From: Duganella sp. BuS-21
GTDB taxonomy: Bacteria > Pseudomonadota > Gammaproteobacteria > Burkholderiales > Burkholderiaceae_D
NCBI GenBank assembly: GCA_041874725.1
Contig: CP097466.1
Span: 2,914,001-2,978,000, forward strand
Direction of reading: 5' to 3'
DNA length: 64,000 bases
Below the pieces are notes generated by a model. The model saw nothing but the letters and a program-made list of their open reading frames with translations, ran no database searches and had not been told where the DNA came from. Positions 16,089 to 25,135 of the stretch are shown piece after piece. A program made the position numbers and the translations under genes. The stretch's first letter is position 1. Every line of letters starts with the position of its first letter.

Positions 16089-16925
16089 CTACACCAGCAG
16101 CGCGGCGCTCATCTCGGCCGCATCGCGCTTGGCTTCTTCCAGCATGGACGCCAGTTTCTGCTCGTCGATGAACAGGTCGATGGCCGAGTCGGAGTGCGGC
16201 GGCAGGTCGCGCTGCGCTTCCTGCAGCGGCGATTTCACCGGCGTCAGGTGATTGGCCAGCAGCAGGGTGTCGAGCAGGGTGTCGGGCGGGATCGACATGA
16301 AGCTGTCGCGCAGGCCTTCGATGGCGTCGGCCACCGGCTCCGGGATGCACAGCTTGTGCATGACTTCGCGGGTGATGATTTCCTCGCTGGCCGAGTGCCA
16401 GTTTTCCGCATCCTCGTCGAGCAGGCCCGGGAACTCATCGGCGCGCGACAGCAGGTAGAAGCCGCCCACCTCGTGCACGATGCCGGCGAACAGCGCGGTA
16501 TCCTCGTTTACGCCGGTGACGTAGCGGGCGATCAGGCGGCCCAGAGCGGACACGGCAATAGTGTGGTCCCACAGCTTTTCGGCCTTGGCGCGCAGGGCCG
16601 GATCGGAGATCTTGCTGCCGAACTGGCGCACCACCATGGCGGCGGCCAGTGCGTACAGGTTCTGGTAGCCGATGCGCATGATGGCGCCGCGCACATTGGT
16701 CACCACCACGCCGGAGCGGTTGAACATGGCCGAATTCGAGATCGCCACGGTTTTCGCGGCCAGCAAGGGCTCGGCCAGCACCAGGCTGATGGCGGTGTCG
16801 ATAGGACAGTCGGGATCATCCAATGCGAGCTGTACGCGCAACGCCGCATTGACGCTGGTAGGGAAGACGAGTTCGCCACGAATGGCCAGGGCCGCGATAT
16901 GGCCGTATGCTTCTAGTTTGTTCAT
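16089..16925 (-). CDS. HDOD-domain protein
   Basis: The 278-aa protein from the ATG at 16925 is a single HDOD domain. Landmarks are LVFPTSVNAALRVQLALDDPDCP, AISLVLAEPLLAAKTVAISNSAMFNR, VTNVRGAIMRIGYQNLYALAAAMVV, WDHTIAVSALGRLIARY and ALFAGIVHEVGGFYLLSRADEFP. HDOD proteins relate to HD phosphohydrolases but lack the metal-binding HD pair, and they act as signalling adaptors, often in c-di-GMP and chemotaxis networks. The IVHEVG segment shows HE where an HD would be, consistent with loss of catalysis. It lies immediately upstream of the CorA/ZntB-like gene (about 6 bases), which is an unexplained pairing. Confidence 0.85.
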   Translation of the reverse strand: MNKLEAYGHIAALAIRGELVFPTSVNAALRVQLALDDPDCPIDTAISLVLAEPLLAAKTVAISNSAMFNRSGVVVTNVRGAIMRIGYQNLYALAAAMVVRQFGSKISDPALRAKAEKLWDHTIAVSALGRLIARYVTGVNEDTALFAGIVHEVGGFYLLSRADEFPGLLDEDAENWHSASEEIITREVMHKLCIPEPVADAIEGLRDSFMSIPPDTLLDTLLLANHLTPVKSPLQEAQRDLPPHSDSAIDLFIDEQKLASMLEEAKRDAAEMSAALLV

Positions 16926-17054
16926 GGTCAAAATTATACGCAGGCTTGGCCCCAATCTCAACGCCCGGCGCCGCGTAATTGCGGCTTGGGCGGAAGAAAG
17001 GGCGGCAATGCGACAGATCGGGCCGTGAACGGCGATCCGGTGAGGATCAGATGC

Positions 17055-18338
17055 TTAGACGTTGACCAGTTGCGGTGCGCGCGCGCCGCGTTCGGCGCTG
17101 TAGCGGCTGACCGACAGGTCGTCGGCGCGGATCGCCGGGCGGTGCGCCGACATGATGTCCGACAGCAGTTGCGCCGAGCCGCAGGACATGGTCCAGCCCA
17201 GCGTGCCGTGGCCGGTGTTGACGAACAGGTTGCGCAGGCCGGTGCGGCCGACGATCGGCGTGCCGTCCGGCGTCATCGGGCGCAGGCCGGTCCAGAAGCT
17301 GGCCGCGGCGGTGTTGCCGGCGCCGGGGAACAGGTCGTTGACCACCATTTCCAGCGTCTCGCGGCGGCGCGGATTCAGGCGCTTGTCGAAACCGGCGATC
17401 TCGGCCATGCCGCCGACGCGGATGCGGTCGTCGAAGCGGGTCACGGCGATCTTGTAGGTTTCGTCCAGGATGGTGGAGACCGGGGCGGCGGCGGCGTTGA
17501 CGATCGGCACGGTGATCGAATAGCCCTTCAGCGGGTAGACCGGAATCTTCACCAGGTTCTTCAGCAGATCGGTCGAGTAGGCGCCCAGGGCCACCACGAA
17601 GGATTCGGCGGTCACCAGTTCGTCGCCGCACTTGACGCCACGGACGCTGTCGCCGTCGCTCACCAGGCCGGTGATGTCGATGTTGTAGCGGAATTTGACG
17701 CCCAGTTCTTCGGCCATGGCGGTCAGGCGATTGGTGAACAGCTGGCAGTCGCCGGTTTCATCGTTCGGCAGGCGCAGGCCGCCGACCAGCTTGTTGCGGT
17801 CGAGGCCGGGTTCGGCGCCGATCAGTTGTTCGCGGCTCAGCAATTCATACGGCACGCCGGTGTCTTCCAGCACGCTGATGTCCTTGGCGGCAGCATCCAT
17901 CTGCTCCTGCGTGCGGAACAGCTGGGTGGTGCCTTGCTGGCGGCCTTGGTATTCGATGCCGGTGGAGGCGCGCAGGGCCTTGAAGCAGTCGCGGCTGTAC
18001 TCGGCCAGGCGCACCATGCGCTCCTTGTTGACGGCGTAGCGTTCGGCATTGCAGTTCTGCAGCATCTGCCACATCCATTGCAGCTGGAACAGGGTGCCGT
18101 CGGGCGTGATGGACAGCGGCGCGTGGCGCTGCAGCATCCATTTCATGGCTTTCAGGGGAATGCCGGGCGCGGCCCATGGGGAGGCATAGCCGGGCGAAAT
18201 CTGGCCGGCGTTGGCAAAGCTGGTTTCCAGGGCGGGACCGGGCTGACGGTCGAGCACCGTCACGTCGTGGCCGGCCTTGGCCAGATAGTAGGCGCTGGTG
18301 ACGCCGATAACACCGCTACCCAAGATCACTACCCGCAT
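17055..18338 (-). CDS. dadA: D-amino acid dehydrogenase DadA
   Basis: The 427-aa flavoprotein begins with the FAD-binding [26 protein letters not shown] motif. It also shows [56 protein letters not shown] and the C-terminal [15 protein letters not shown] and [17 protein letters not shown] segments of DadA. It oxidises D-amino acids, chiefly D-alanine, to oxo acids, feeding electrons to the respiratory chain at the inner membrane. It is transcribed divergently from an Lrp/AsnC regulator, the usual arrangement for control of dadA. The alanine racemase that often follows is not seen here. A GGGGGA ribosome site lies before the ATG. Confidence 0.95.
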   Translation of the reverse strand: MRVVILGSGVIGVTSAYYLAKAGHDVTVLDRQPGPALETSFANAGQISPGYASPWAAPGIPLKAMKWMLQRHAPLSITPDGTLFQLQWMWQMLQNCNAERYAVNKERMVRLAEYSRDCFKALRASTGIEYQGRQQGTTQLFRTQEQMDAAAKDISVLEDTGVPYELLSREQLIGAEPGLDRNKLVGGLRLPNDETGDCQLFTNRLTAMAEELGVKFRYNIDITGLVSDGDSVRGVKCGDELVTAESFVVALGAYSTDLLKNLVKIPVYPLKGYSITVPIVNAAAAPVSTILDETYKIAVTRFDDRIRVGGMAEIAGFDKRLNPRRRETLEMVVNDLFPGAGNTAAASFWTGLRPMTPDGTPIVGRTGLRNLFVNTGHGTLGWTMSCGSAQLLSDIMSAHRPAIRADDLSVSRYSAERGARAPQLVNV

Positions 18339-18437
18339 GCTGTCCCCCTGATTATTTAACTACCAGATATTCAGCTATGGTATTCTTGTTTGAGTAGTGG
18401 TTGTCACTATATATCATTGATAAAACAGTGGATTTTA

Positions 18438-18935
18438 ATGAGAATTCAGAAAGAATCGGTTCGCGGGCTGGACAAGCTTGACCGCAAGATATTACAGATC
18501 CTGCAGGAGGACGGCCGCATCTCCATGAAAGACCTGGGCGAGCAGGTGGGCTTGTCGACCACGCCGACCATCGAGCGGGTCAAGCGCATGGAGCGGGATG
18601 GTGTGATCACCGGTTATCACGCGCGCATCGATCCGCCGTCGCTGGGCGCCAAGCTGCTGGTGTTTGTGGAGATTACGCTGAACCAGAAGTCGGGGCCGGC
18701 GTTCGAGCAATTCCGGCGCGAGGTGCTGCGCATACCGGAGGTGCAGGAGTGCCACCTGGTGTCGGGCGACTTCGACTACCTGATCAAGGCGCGCATCCAT
18801 GAAATGGCGGAATACCGCAAGCTGCTCGGCGATATGCTGCTCAGTCTGCCGGGTGCGGCGCAGTCGAAAAGCTATGTCGTCATGGAGGAAATCAAGGAAA
18901 CGCTGACCTTGTCGACCGAGGTGGTGAGGGGTTGA
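18438..18935 (+). CDS. Lrp/AsnC-family regulator, probable dad regulator
   Basis: From the ATG at 18438 the protein is 165 aa, normal for this family. The N-terminal HTH reads LDKLDRKILQILQEDGRISMKDLGEQVGLSTTPTIERVKRMERDGVI. The C-terminal RAM ligand-binding domain includes VFVEITLNQKSGPAFEQFRREV, PEVQECHLVSGDFDYLIKARI and YVVMEEIKET. The protein diverges from dadA across 99 bases of AT-rich sequence that must hold both promoters and the operator. By analogy with Lrp/DadR, it probably activates dadA in response to alanine and represses itself. An in-frame upstream start at 18390 would add an unlike N-terminus and is less likely. Confidence 0.92.
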   Translation: MRIQKESVRGLDKLDRKILQILQEDGRISMKDLGEQVGLSTTPTIERVKRMERDGVITGYHARIDPPSLGAKLLVFVEITLNQKSGPAFEQFRREVLRIPEVQECHLVSGDFDYLIKARIHEMAEYRKLLGDMLLSLPGAAQSKSYVVMEEIKETLTLSTEVVRG

Positions 18936-18989
18936 TCTGCATCAAAGTGTGGCGCTTGCATTCTGCCGATGGCGGCGCATACTGGCCCC

Positions 18990-19262
18990 ATGAATTCCAC
19001 TGAATCCACCAAATACCGCAAGACGCTCGAGGAGGGCGGTGTGGCGCCAGCACAGGCGCAGGTACATGCCGATGCGCTGGGCGAAGTGTTGGAACATCTT
19101 ACTGAGCAGCTTGCCACCAAAGAGTGGGTACGGGCCGAGATCAAGATGCAGCTGAAGGAATTCAAAGTCGAGATGCTGATGTGGATGTTCACGTTTTTCG
19201 TCGCTCAGACGACCATTACTATCGGCACCGTCATTGCCATCATCCGCTACATGCCTCGCTAG
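18990..19262 (+). CDS. Small coiled-coil protein with C-terminal membrane helix
   Basis: The 90-aa protein has a charged, helical N-terminal part rich in Glu/Lys/Gln (YRKTLEEGGVAPAQAQVHADALGEVLEHL, EQLATKEWVRAEIKMQLKEFK) and a single membrane helix (about 64-85, MWMFTFFVAQTTITIGTVIAI). This is the layout of CCDC90/DUF1640-like proteins, which oligomerise by coiled coil and are tail-anchored. An earlier ATG at 18969 would add seven residues; neither start has a clear ribosome site. A second protein of the same design lies at 36212. It precedes the dynamin-like protein by 51 bases on the same strand, so co-transcription is possible. Function unknown. Confidence 0.65.
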   Translation: MNSTESTKYRKTLEEGGVAPAQAQVHADALGEVLEHLTEQLATKEWVRAEIKMQLKEFKVEMLMWMFTFFVAQTTITIGTVIAIIRYMPR

Positions 19263-19313
19263 GTCCGCTTCAGTTACAATGCCATAACGGCATCACAACC
19301 AACTGGAGCAGGA

Positions 19314-20852
19314 GTGAATAGTCCCTCGCAGCTCGTCGTGCGCTCGCTGGATGAGCATTTGTCTTCCGATCAAAGCTTCAGCTCCGCCTACGCGCGGGCG
19401 GTGGGCGCGATCGCCGGTAATCAGGGCAGCCTCACGCTGGCCCAGTTCGCCGCTGTCACCGAGATCGCCGGCGACGGCCTATCCTCCGCCGTCTTCACCG
19501 CCCTGGTCCTGAACGCCATCGAATCCGGCGTCGAAGTCGACTGGGCGCTGAACGCCTTGAGCCGTAGTTGCGCCGGCATCGACCAGGCCGCGCGCGAACA
19601 GGCGCTGGGTATGGTCGTCCCGCTGCTGGCGCTGCACGGCGCCGACGCCCGCACGCTGGCGCAGCGCCTGGCCAAAGCCCTGTCCGTACGGCTGTCGCCG
19701 GCACACTTGACGCGCCTGCCGCACGCCGAAGAGCGCGGTATCCTGGCCAACCTCGGCGAGCAGGCGCGGCGCCTGGTGCGCGGCCGCTCGCTGGCGGACA
19801 CGGTGGCCGACTTCGGCCGCACCGCCGGCCAGCAGGAACTGATCGCCCACGCGCGCAACTTCCAGTCCGGTGAAATCGACCAGGTCGCGCTGCGGGAAAT
19901 CGTGAGCCACACCACCGCCTCGATCACGCACGACATCAGCAGCTACCTCGAACAGGCACGCGCGCTATCGGTCGGCGAAGCGGCGGCCACCTCGCTGGTG
20001 AACGCAGCCCATGATTTGAAAAGCCAGGTGGCGCAGCGGCTGGTGCTGGTCGAACAGCGCATCGCCCACGAGCGCCGCCTGTTGGTCGAGGAGATCGACG
20101 ACGCGGTCCACGACGCCGGCAACGCCATTGAACTGGCGATGAGCGACCGCCTCAACACGGATAAATGGAAGGACGACGACGTCTGGGCCAGCATCAGCCG
20201 CAACCAGTTTGGGCAGGAAATGGCGCGGCGGCTGGACCGCATCGTGCGGCGCAAGGAGCAGGCGTTGCAGCTGTTGCAGGAAGATTTAAGGCTGTTCCAG
20301 TCCGGGATGAAGCTGGGGCAGGCGACGGTATTCCAGCGGCAGCACCACGCGGCGCTGGCCAAGCTGATGCCGCGCATGCGTATCGGCACGCGCATCGTCA
20401 ACAAGCTCGACACGGCGGCCAACGTCACGTTGGTGAGCGGTGCGGCGGTGGCGGCCAGTACCGGCACGGCGGCCTATCTGATCGGCGCGGCGGTGGTGCT
20501 GCCGGTGGTGGCGCCGGTCGCGCCGTTTGTCGGTGGCGCGGTGCTGCTGGCGGGCGCATTCAAATGGTTCACCGACGGCGGCAAGCGCAAGCGCACCGAA
20601 ATCCGCGACAAGCGCGTCGCATTCGAAGAAGAACTGCGCAAGCAGTTGCAAGCCGCCGAGCAATCCTTCAACGCGCAGCTGGACCAGGTAGCCGAAGGCT
20701 TCCGCGACTCGGCGCTGCAGCTGCTCACGCCGATCCTGCTGGAAGCCGAAGCCGCCGGCCGTGTCCCGGGCATGCGGCAACGCATCGCCGACCGCGTCAT
20801 CACCCAAGCCCAGGCCGCCATCCGCCAACTGGACGCCGAGCTGCAGCGCTAG
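19314..20852 (+). CDS. Dynamin-stalk-like helical protein without a GTPase domain (unknown function)
   Basis: The 512-aa protein starts at a GTG (19314) after GGAG. Residues about 20-130 form a helical domain (FSSAYARAVGAIAGNQGSLTLAQFAAV, LNAIESGVEVDWALNAL) faintly like TerB/DjlA folds. Residues about 170-350 are long charged helices (ITHDISSYLEQARALSV, QVAQRLVLVEQRIAHERRLLVEEIDDAVHDAG, RLDRIVRRKEQALQLLQEDLRLFQ). Residues about 365-425 are a hydrophobic hairpin rich in Ala/Val/Gly (NVTLVSGAAVAASTGTAAYL, VVAPVAPFVGGAVLLAGAFKWF). About 80 more helical residues follow. The stalk, paddle and stalk order is that of bacterial dynamin-like proteins, but there is no P-loop, switch or TKxD motif. I cannot name a family. 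It may partner with a GTPase elsewhere or act as a membrane-bound scaffold. Confidence 0.7.
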   Translation: MNSPSQLVVRSLDEHLSSDQSFSSAYARAVGAIAGNQGSLTLAQFAAVTEIAGDGLSSAVFTALVLNAIESGVEVDWALNALSRSCAGIDQAAREQALGMVVPLLALHGADARTLAQRLAKALSVRLSPAHLTRLPHAEERGILANLGEQARRLVRGRSLADTVADFGRTAGQQELIAHARNFQSGEIDQVALREIVSHTTASITHDISSYLEQARALSVGEAAATSLVNAAHDLKSQVAQRLVLVEQRIAHERRLLVEEIDDAVHDAGNAIELAMSDRLNTDKWKDDDVWASISRNQFGQEMARRLDRIVRRKEQALQLLQEDLRLFQSGMKLGQATVFQRQHHAALAKLMPRMRIGTRIVNKLDTAANVTLVSGAAVAASTGTAAYLIGAAVVLPVVAPVAPFVGGAVLLAGAFKWFTDGGKRKRTEIRDKRVAFEEELRKQLQAAEQSFNAQLDQVAEGFRDSALQLLTPILLEAEAAGRVPGMRQRIADRVITQAQAAIRQLDAELQR

Positions 20853-20860
20853 CCCAACAT

Positions 20861-20945
20861 CGGGGTCAGGTCTGACATTCGGACATCGCGGAACTTTTTT
20901 GCGGGCTAAAAGTTCCGCGATGTCCGAATGTCAGACCTGACCCCG
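20861..20945. repeat. Palindromic repeat element, two perfect 38-bp arms
   Basis: Bases 20861-20898 are the exact reverse complement of 20908-20945, separated by a 9-base loop. The outer end reads CGGGGTCAGGTCTGAC. It lies between two convergent genes (stops at 20852 and 20953). Such GGGGTCAG palindromes are of a type seen scattered through proteobacterial intergenic regions, so a REP/MITE-like element is likely. It could also stop transcripts from both sides as a very stable hairpin, although the T-run is inside rather than after the stem. Confidence 0.85.
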
Positions 20946-20952
20946 AATTTTG

Positions 20953-22101
20953 TTAGAGGTTGTGGGCGATGATGGCGTCGGCGGCGGTGGCGGCTTGTTG
21001 TAGTGGCTGCGTCAGCGATTGCGTGGTGTAAATCGGCGTTTGCGGCATGGCCGCGCCTAGTACCGGGCCGTCGGTTTTGCTGATGTCGACAGTTACCGTG
21101 GTCGACAGGCCAATGCGCAGCGGGTGTTCTTGCAGTTGTTTCGGATCGAGCGCGATGCGTACCGGTAGGCGCTGCACCACCTTGATCCAGTTGCCGCTGG
21201 CGTTCTGCGCCGGCAGCAGCGAGAAGGCGCTGCCGGTGCCGGCCGACAGCCCCGCCACGCGCCCATGGAATGCCACTTTGCTGCCGTACATGTCGGCTTC
21301 CACCGTGGCCGGCTGGCCCACGCGGATGTTCTTCAGTTCCGATTCCTTGAAGTTGGCGTCGACCCACAGCTGATCCAGCGGCACGATCGCCATCAGCGAG
21401 GTGCCCGGCGTGGCGCGCGCGCCGATTTGCACGCTGCGCTTGGCAACATAGCCCGATACCGGCGCCAATATCGTGTTGCGGCGCGACGCCAGCCAGGCTT
21501 GCACGTAGTCGGCCTTGGCCGCCTGCACCGCCGGATGCTGCGCCATCGAGACGCCGATTACTCCGGCCTTGGCCGCTTCTTCCTGCTTGACCGCAACCGT
21601 GATCGCCGCGCGCGCGTCTTCCACCGCCTGGCGCGCGTGGTCGACTTCTTCACCCGAGACGGTGTGGTCGGCCGCCAGCGGCTGGCGCCGCGCCAGGTCG
21701 TTCTCGGCGTTCTTTAACTGCAGCTTGCGCAGCGCGATGGTGGCGTCGTACTGCGCCACGTCCGCGTAGCGCTGGCGTTGCTGGCGCACGGCGGCGCCCA
21801 GTCGCGCATCGGCCTGTGCCAGTGCGATGTCGGCATCGGCCGCGTCGAGCTGAATCAGCGCCGCGCCGGCCTGCACCATCTGCGTTTCGTCGGCGCGGAT
21901 TTCGGTGACGTTGCCGCTGACCTGCGACGACAGGTTGACCAGGTTGCCGCCCACGTAGGCGTTGTCGGTTTCCTGGACCTTGGACAGCACGGTCTTGTAG
22001 TAGACCGCGTAGGCGACGCCGGCGGCGATGAAGGCCAGCGTGATCGCCGCCAGGATGGCCTTGCGCTTGTTCTCGTTCGGGTTGGTGGTGTCGGTGCTCA
22101 T
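20953..22101 (-). CDS. emrA: EmrA-like membrane fusion protein (HlyD family)
   Basis: The 382-aa periplasmic adaptor has a cytoplasmic N-terminus, a single membrane anchor (about 14-34, AILAAITLAFIAAGVAYAV) and the lipoyl/hairpin/beta-barrel order of EmrA: TDNAYVGGNLVNLSSQVSGNV, a coiled-coil hairpin (LDAADADIALAQADARLG and onward), then ILAPVSGYVAKRSVQIGARATPG and LWVDANFKESELKNIRVGQPATVEAD. It links the inner-membrane MFS pump to the outer-membrane channel. It is the last gene of a four-gene minus-strand operon (MarR, MFS pump, outer-membrane channel, adaptor) and is 17 bases from the channel gene. Substrates are unknown but typically hydrophobic toxicants. Confidence 0.93.
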   Translation of the reverse strand: MSTDTTNPNENKRKAILAAITLAFIAAGVAYAVYYKTVLSKVQETDNAYVGGNLVNLSSQVSGNVTEIRADETQMVQAGAALIQLDAADADIALAQADARLGAAVRQQRQRYADVAQYDATIALRKLQLKNAENDLARRQPLAADHTVSGEEVDHARQAVEDARAAITVAVKQEEAAKAGVIGVSMAQHPAVQAAKADYVQAWLASRRNTILAPVSGYVAKRSVQIGARATPGTSLMAIVPLDQLWVDANFKESELKNIRVGQPATVEADMYGSKVAFHGRVAGLSAGTGSAFSLLPAQNASGNWIKVVQRLPVRIALDPKQLQEHPLRIGLSTTVTVDISKTDGPVLGAAMPQTPIYTTQSLTQPLQQAATAADAIIAHNL

Positions 22102-22117
22102 GATGTGGTCCGTTGAT

Positions 22118-23575
22118 TTATCGGGTGACGGTCGCCAGTGGCGCTTGTTCGTGATAGCCGCCGCCCAGCGCGTTGGTCAACGCGACTTCGGCCAGCAGTT
22201 GTACTTGTTGCAGATACAGGTCGGCGTCCTGTTGCCTGAGCAGGGCCAGGCGCGCAGTCAGCACGCTGTGGTGGTTGGCCAGACCGCGATCAAGCCGCGC
22301 CTGCGCCGACGCCAGTTGCGCGCGTGCCGAGGCGGTGGCCGCCGTTTGCTGCGCGATCTGCTGCTCGATGCCTTGCAATTGCGCGCCGCCTTGCGCCACG
22401 TCGCGCACGGCGTCGACGATGGTGCGGTTGTATTCGGCGATGCGTGCATTGCGGCTGGTGCGGGCGCCGTCCAGTTGCGCATCCAGGCGCTTGCTGTCGA
22501 ACAGCGGCAGCGAGATGGTGGGACCGAAGTAGACGGTGCGGCTGGCCGCCTGCAGCAGGTTTTCGATCCTGACCGTGTCCAGGCCGATGGAGCCGGTCAG
22601 GTTCACGTCCGGATAGAAGGCCGCTTTGGCCGCGTCGATCTTGCTGAGCGAGGCTTCCAGCTTCCAGCGCGCGGCCTGCAGGTCCGGCCGGCGCGCCAGC
22701 AGGTCCATGCCGAGATGCGCGGGCAGGGCGTGCGGCGCCGCCGACAGCGGCGCCGGCGTCAGGTCCGCCAGCGCCGCGTTGTCGGCGCCGGCCAGCGCGC
22801 GCAGGGCTGCGCGTTCGTGTTCGATGTCGGCCTTGAGTGCGGCCTGCTGTTTGCGGAACAGGCTCAGGTCCGCTTCGGCGGCGCGCTGTTCGTCCGCATT
22901 CGCCAGGCCGGCGGCGATGCGTTTCGACTTGTCCTGCACCAGCGCCGTTTGGGTGGCCGCCAACTGCTCGGTGTTGGCCAGCCGCGCCCACGCGCCCTGC
23001 AGGCGGAAGTAGCTTTGCGCGATGGCGGCGGCCAGCGCCTGTTCGGCTTCCGCGTAGGCGGCGCGCCCGGCGTTCAGTTCGCCGACGGCGGCCGCCACTT
23101 GCGCGCGGTTCTTGCCCCACCAGTCGAAGTTGTAGTGCAGGTCCAGGCGCAGCGTCTGGTCGGTGAAGTAGGCGCCGCCGATCGGCGCCGGGAACAGGCC
23201 GGTGCCCGAGTAGCGTTGGCGGTTGGCGTTGCCGTAGGCGCTGATGTCGACGCCAAGGTCGGCCACGCTGCGCGACAGCGCGGAACGCGCGCTGCCGATC
23301 TGCGCGGCCGCCACTTCCAGCGTCGGGCTGCCGGCCAGCGCCTGCTGGATGATGGCGTTTAGTTGCGCGTCGTGGTAGGCCAGCCACCACTGTGCTTGCG
23401 GCCAGCCTTCGTTGGCCAGCTTGATGCCGGACGAGAGTTCGGCGCTGGCGATGTCGCGTTTGGCCAGCGCGTGTTGGTCCGGCGCGATGTGGGCGCAGCC
23501 GGCCAGCGCCAAGGTGACGGTGACAGCGACGGTGAGCGACAGCAGGGCGGGGCGTAACATCGTGGTGGTGGTCAT
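22118..23575 (-). CDS. Outer-membrane efflux lipoprotein (NodT/OprM family)
   Basis: The 485-aa protein has a lipoprotein signal peptide with lipobox LALAGC, then two TolC-type repeats of long helices and short beta strands: WWLAYHDAQLNAIIQQAL, SPTLEVAAAQIGSARSALSR, LHYNFDWWGKNRAQVAA and RRPDLQAARWKLEASLSKIDAAKAAFYP. The DWWGKNR and ARRPDL motifs are characteristic of the NodT branch. It forms the trimeric outer-membrane duct for the EmrAB-like pump encoded on both sides. It lies 12 bases from the pump gene. It is distinct from the OprM-type channel encoded at 48.2 kb in the RND operon. Confidence 0.93.
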   Translation of the reverse strand: MTTTTMLRPALLSLTVAVTVTLALAGCAHIAPDQHALAKRDIASAELSSGIKLANEGWPQAQWWLAYHDAQLNAIIQQALAGSPTLEVAAAQIGSARSALSRSVADLGVDISAYGNANRQRYSGTGLFPAPIGGAYFTDQTLRLDLHYNFDWWGKNRAQVAAAVGELNAGRAAYAEAEQALAAAIAQSYFRLQGAWARLANTEQLAATQTALVQDKSKRIAAGLANADEQRAAEADLSLFRKQQAALKADIEHERAALRALAGADNAALADLTPAPLSAAPHALPAHLGMDLLARRPDLQAARWKLEASLSKIDAAKAAFYPDVNLTGSIGLDTVRIENLLQAASRTVYFGPTISLPLFDSKRLDAQLDGARTSRNARIAEYNRTIVDAVRDVAQGGAQLQGIEQQIAQQTAATASARAQLASAQARLDRGLANHHSVLTARLALLRQQDADLYLQQVQLLAEVALTNALGGGYHEQAPLATVTR

Positions 23576-23587
23576 TGTTGGTCCTTC

Positions 23588-25135
23588 TTATTCCATGGCC
23601 GCGTGATCGACCGCGACCGGGGCGTTGCTGGCGGCCGGCTTAATCAACAGCAGCAGCGGGATCACGCACAGGGTCAAAATAAACATCAGCCAGAAATCGT
23701 CGACGTAGGCGAGCATCGATGCCTGGCGTGTGATCTCGGCGTTCAGGGCCGCCGCCGCTTCCGGCGTGGCGACGTTCTCCAGCAGCGACGGATTGGTGGT
23801 GGTGATGTGCTCCGCCAACGCGGCATGCGCGGTCTGCGTATTGCGCACCAACAGCGTTTGTACCAGCGCGATGCCGATCGAGCTGCCGATATTGCGGATC
23901 AGGCTGTAGATCGCCGTGCCTTCGGCCCGCATCTCCGGCGACAACGTGGCGAAGGTGGCGGCGCTCAGCGGCACGAACACCAGGCCCAGTCCCAGGCCCT
24001 GGATCACGCCCGGCCACACGATGTCGCTCGGCGACAGCACCAGCGTGTATTGCGTCATCTGCCACAGCGAGAAAGCGGTGATCAGGAAGCCAACGCCGAG
24101 CAGCAGCCGCAGGTCGAACTTGCCGACCAGGCGGCCGACGATCATCATCGCGATCATGGTGCCGATGCCGCTCGGCGCCGTGACCAGGCCGGCGATCTTG
24201 GCCGGGTAGCCCATCAGCGTTTGCAGCATGGACGGCGTCAACGCGCGCGTGGCGAACAGCACCAGGCCGACGATGAAGATAAACAACAGACCGCTGACGT
24301 AGTTGGCATTGCGCAGCAGTCGGTAATCGAAAAAGGATTTGCCGGCGGGCCGGGTGGCCGTGTGGGCGACAAAATAGGCGAAACTCAGCGCCAGGATGAT
24401 GGCTTCCACCCAGGTTTCGGTGGCGGCGAACCAGTCGTTCTGTTCACCACGGTCGAGCAGCATCTGCAGCGCGCCGATGGCCAGGCTCAGGGTGGCGAAG
24501 CCGAAGGCGTCGAACGTCATCTTGCGCGGGGCGTCAGTCTTCTTGATGTAGCGCCAGATGCCGTAGAACGCCATCGCACCCACCGGTATGTTGATGAAGA
24601 ACACCCAGCGCCAGTCGTAGCTGTCGGTCAGCCAGCCGCCCAGCGTGGGGCCGAGGATGGGGCCGATCATCACGCCCATGCCCCACACTGCCATGGCCGA
24701 GCCATGCTTTTCGCGCGGATTGATGTCGAGCAGCGTGGCTTGCGACAGCGGCACCAGCGCGGCGCCGAACACGCCCTGCAGCAAACGGGCGATGACGATT
24801 TCCGTCAACGAGCCGGACAGGCCGCACAGCACCGAGGCCAGCGTGAAACCGGCCACCGAGGCGAGGAAGATGTGCTTCAGGCCGAAGCGGTCGCACAGCC
24901 AGCCGGTCAGCGGCGTGGCGATGGCGGCGGCCACGATGAAGGAGGTCAGCACCCAGGTGATCTGGTCCTGCGATGCCGACAGGCTGCCCTGCATGTGCGG
25001 CAGGGCGACGTTGGCGATGGTGCCGTCGAGCGCCTGGATGATGGTCGCCAGCATGATCGAGACGGTGATCATGCGGCGGTTCAGGCCGTCCGCCGGCGCG
25101 CCGGCGATGGCGGCACCGTCGGTGGCACTGCTCAT
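23588..25135 (-). CDS. emrB: EmrB-like MFS multidrug transporter (DHA2, 14 helices)
   Basis: The 515-aa inner-membrane protein has 14 predicted helices and the DHA2-family motifs: LDGTIANVALPHMQGSL in helix 1, GWLCDRFGLKHIF in loop 2-3, ARLLQGVFGAALVPLSQATL in helix 4 and GPILGPTLGGWLTD in helix 5 (motif C of drug/H+ antiporters). It exports drugs or fatty-acid-like toxicants using the proton gradient, with the adaptor and channel encoded downstream. Its ATG overlaps the stop of the MarR regulator gene by 4 bases, so the regulator and pump are translationally coupled. Confidence 0.94.
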   Translation of the reverse strand: MSSATDGAAIAGAPADGLNRRMITVSIMLATIIQALDGTIANVALPHMQGSLSASQDQITWVLTSFIVAAAIATPLTGWLCDRFGLKHIFLASVAGFTLASVLCGLSGSLTEIVIARLLQGVFGAALVPLSQATLLDINPREKHGSAMAVWGMGVMIGPILGPTLGGWLTDSYDWRWVFFINIPVGAMAFYGIWRYIKKTDAPRKMTFDAFGFATLSLAIGALQMLLDRGEQNDWFAATETWVEAIILALSFAYFVAHTATRPAGKSFFDYRLLRNANYVSGLLFIFIVGLVLFATRALTPSMLQTLMGYPAKIAGLVTAPSGIGTMIAMMIVGRLVGKFDLRLLLGVGFLITAFSLWQMTQYTLVLSPSDIVWPGVIQGLGLGLVFVPLSAATFATLSPEMRAEGTAIYSLIRNIGSSIGIALVQTLLVRNTQTAHAALAEHITTTNPSLLENVATPEAAAALNAEITRQASMLAYVDDFWLMFILTLCVIPLLLLIKPAASNAPVAVDHAAME

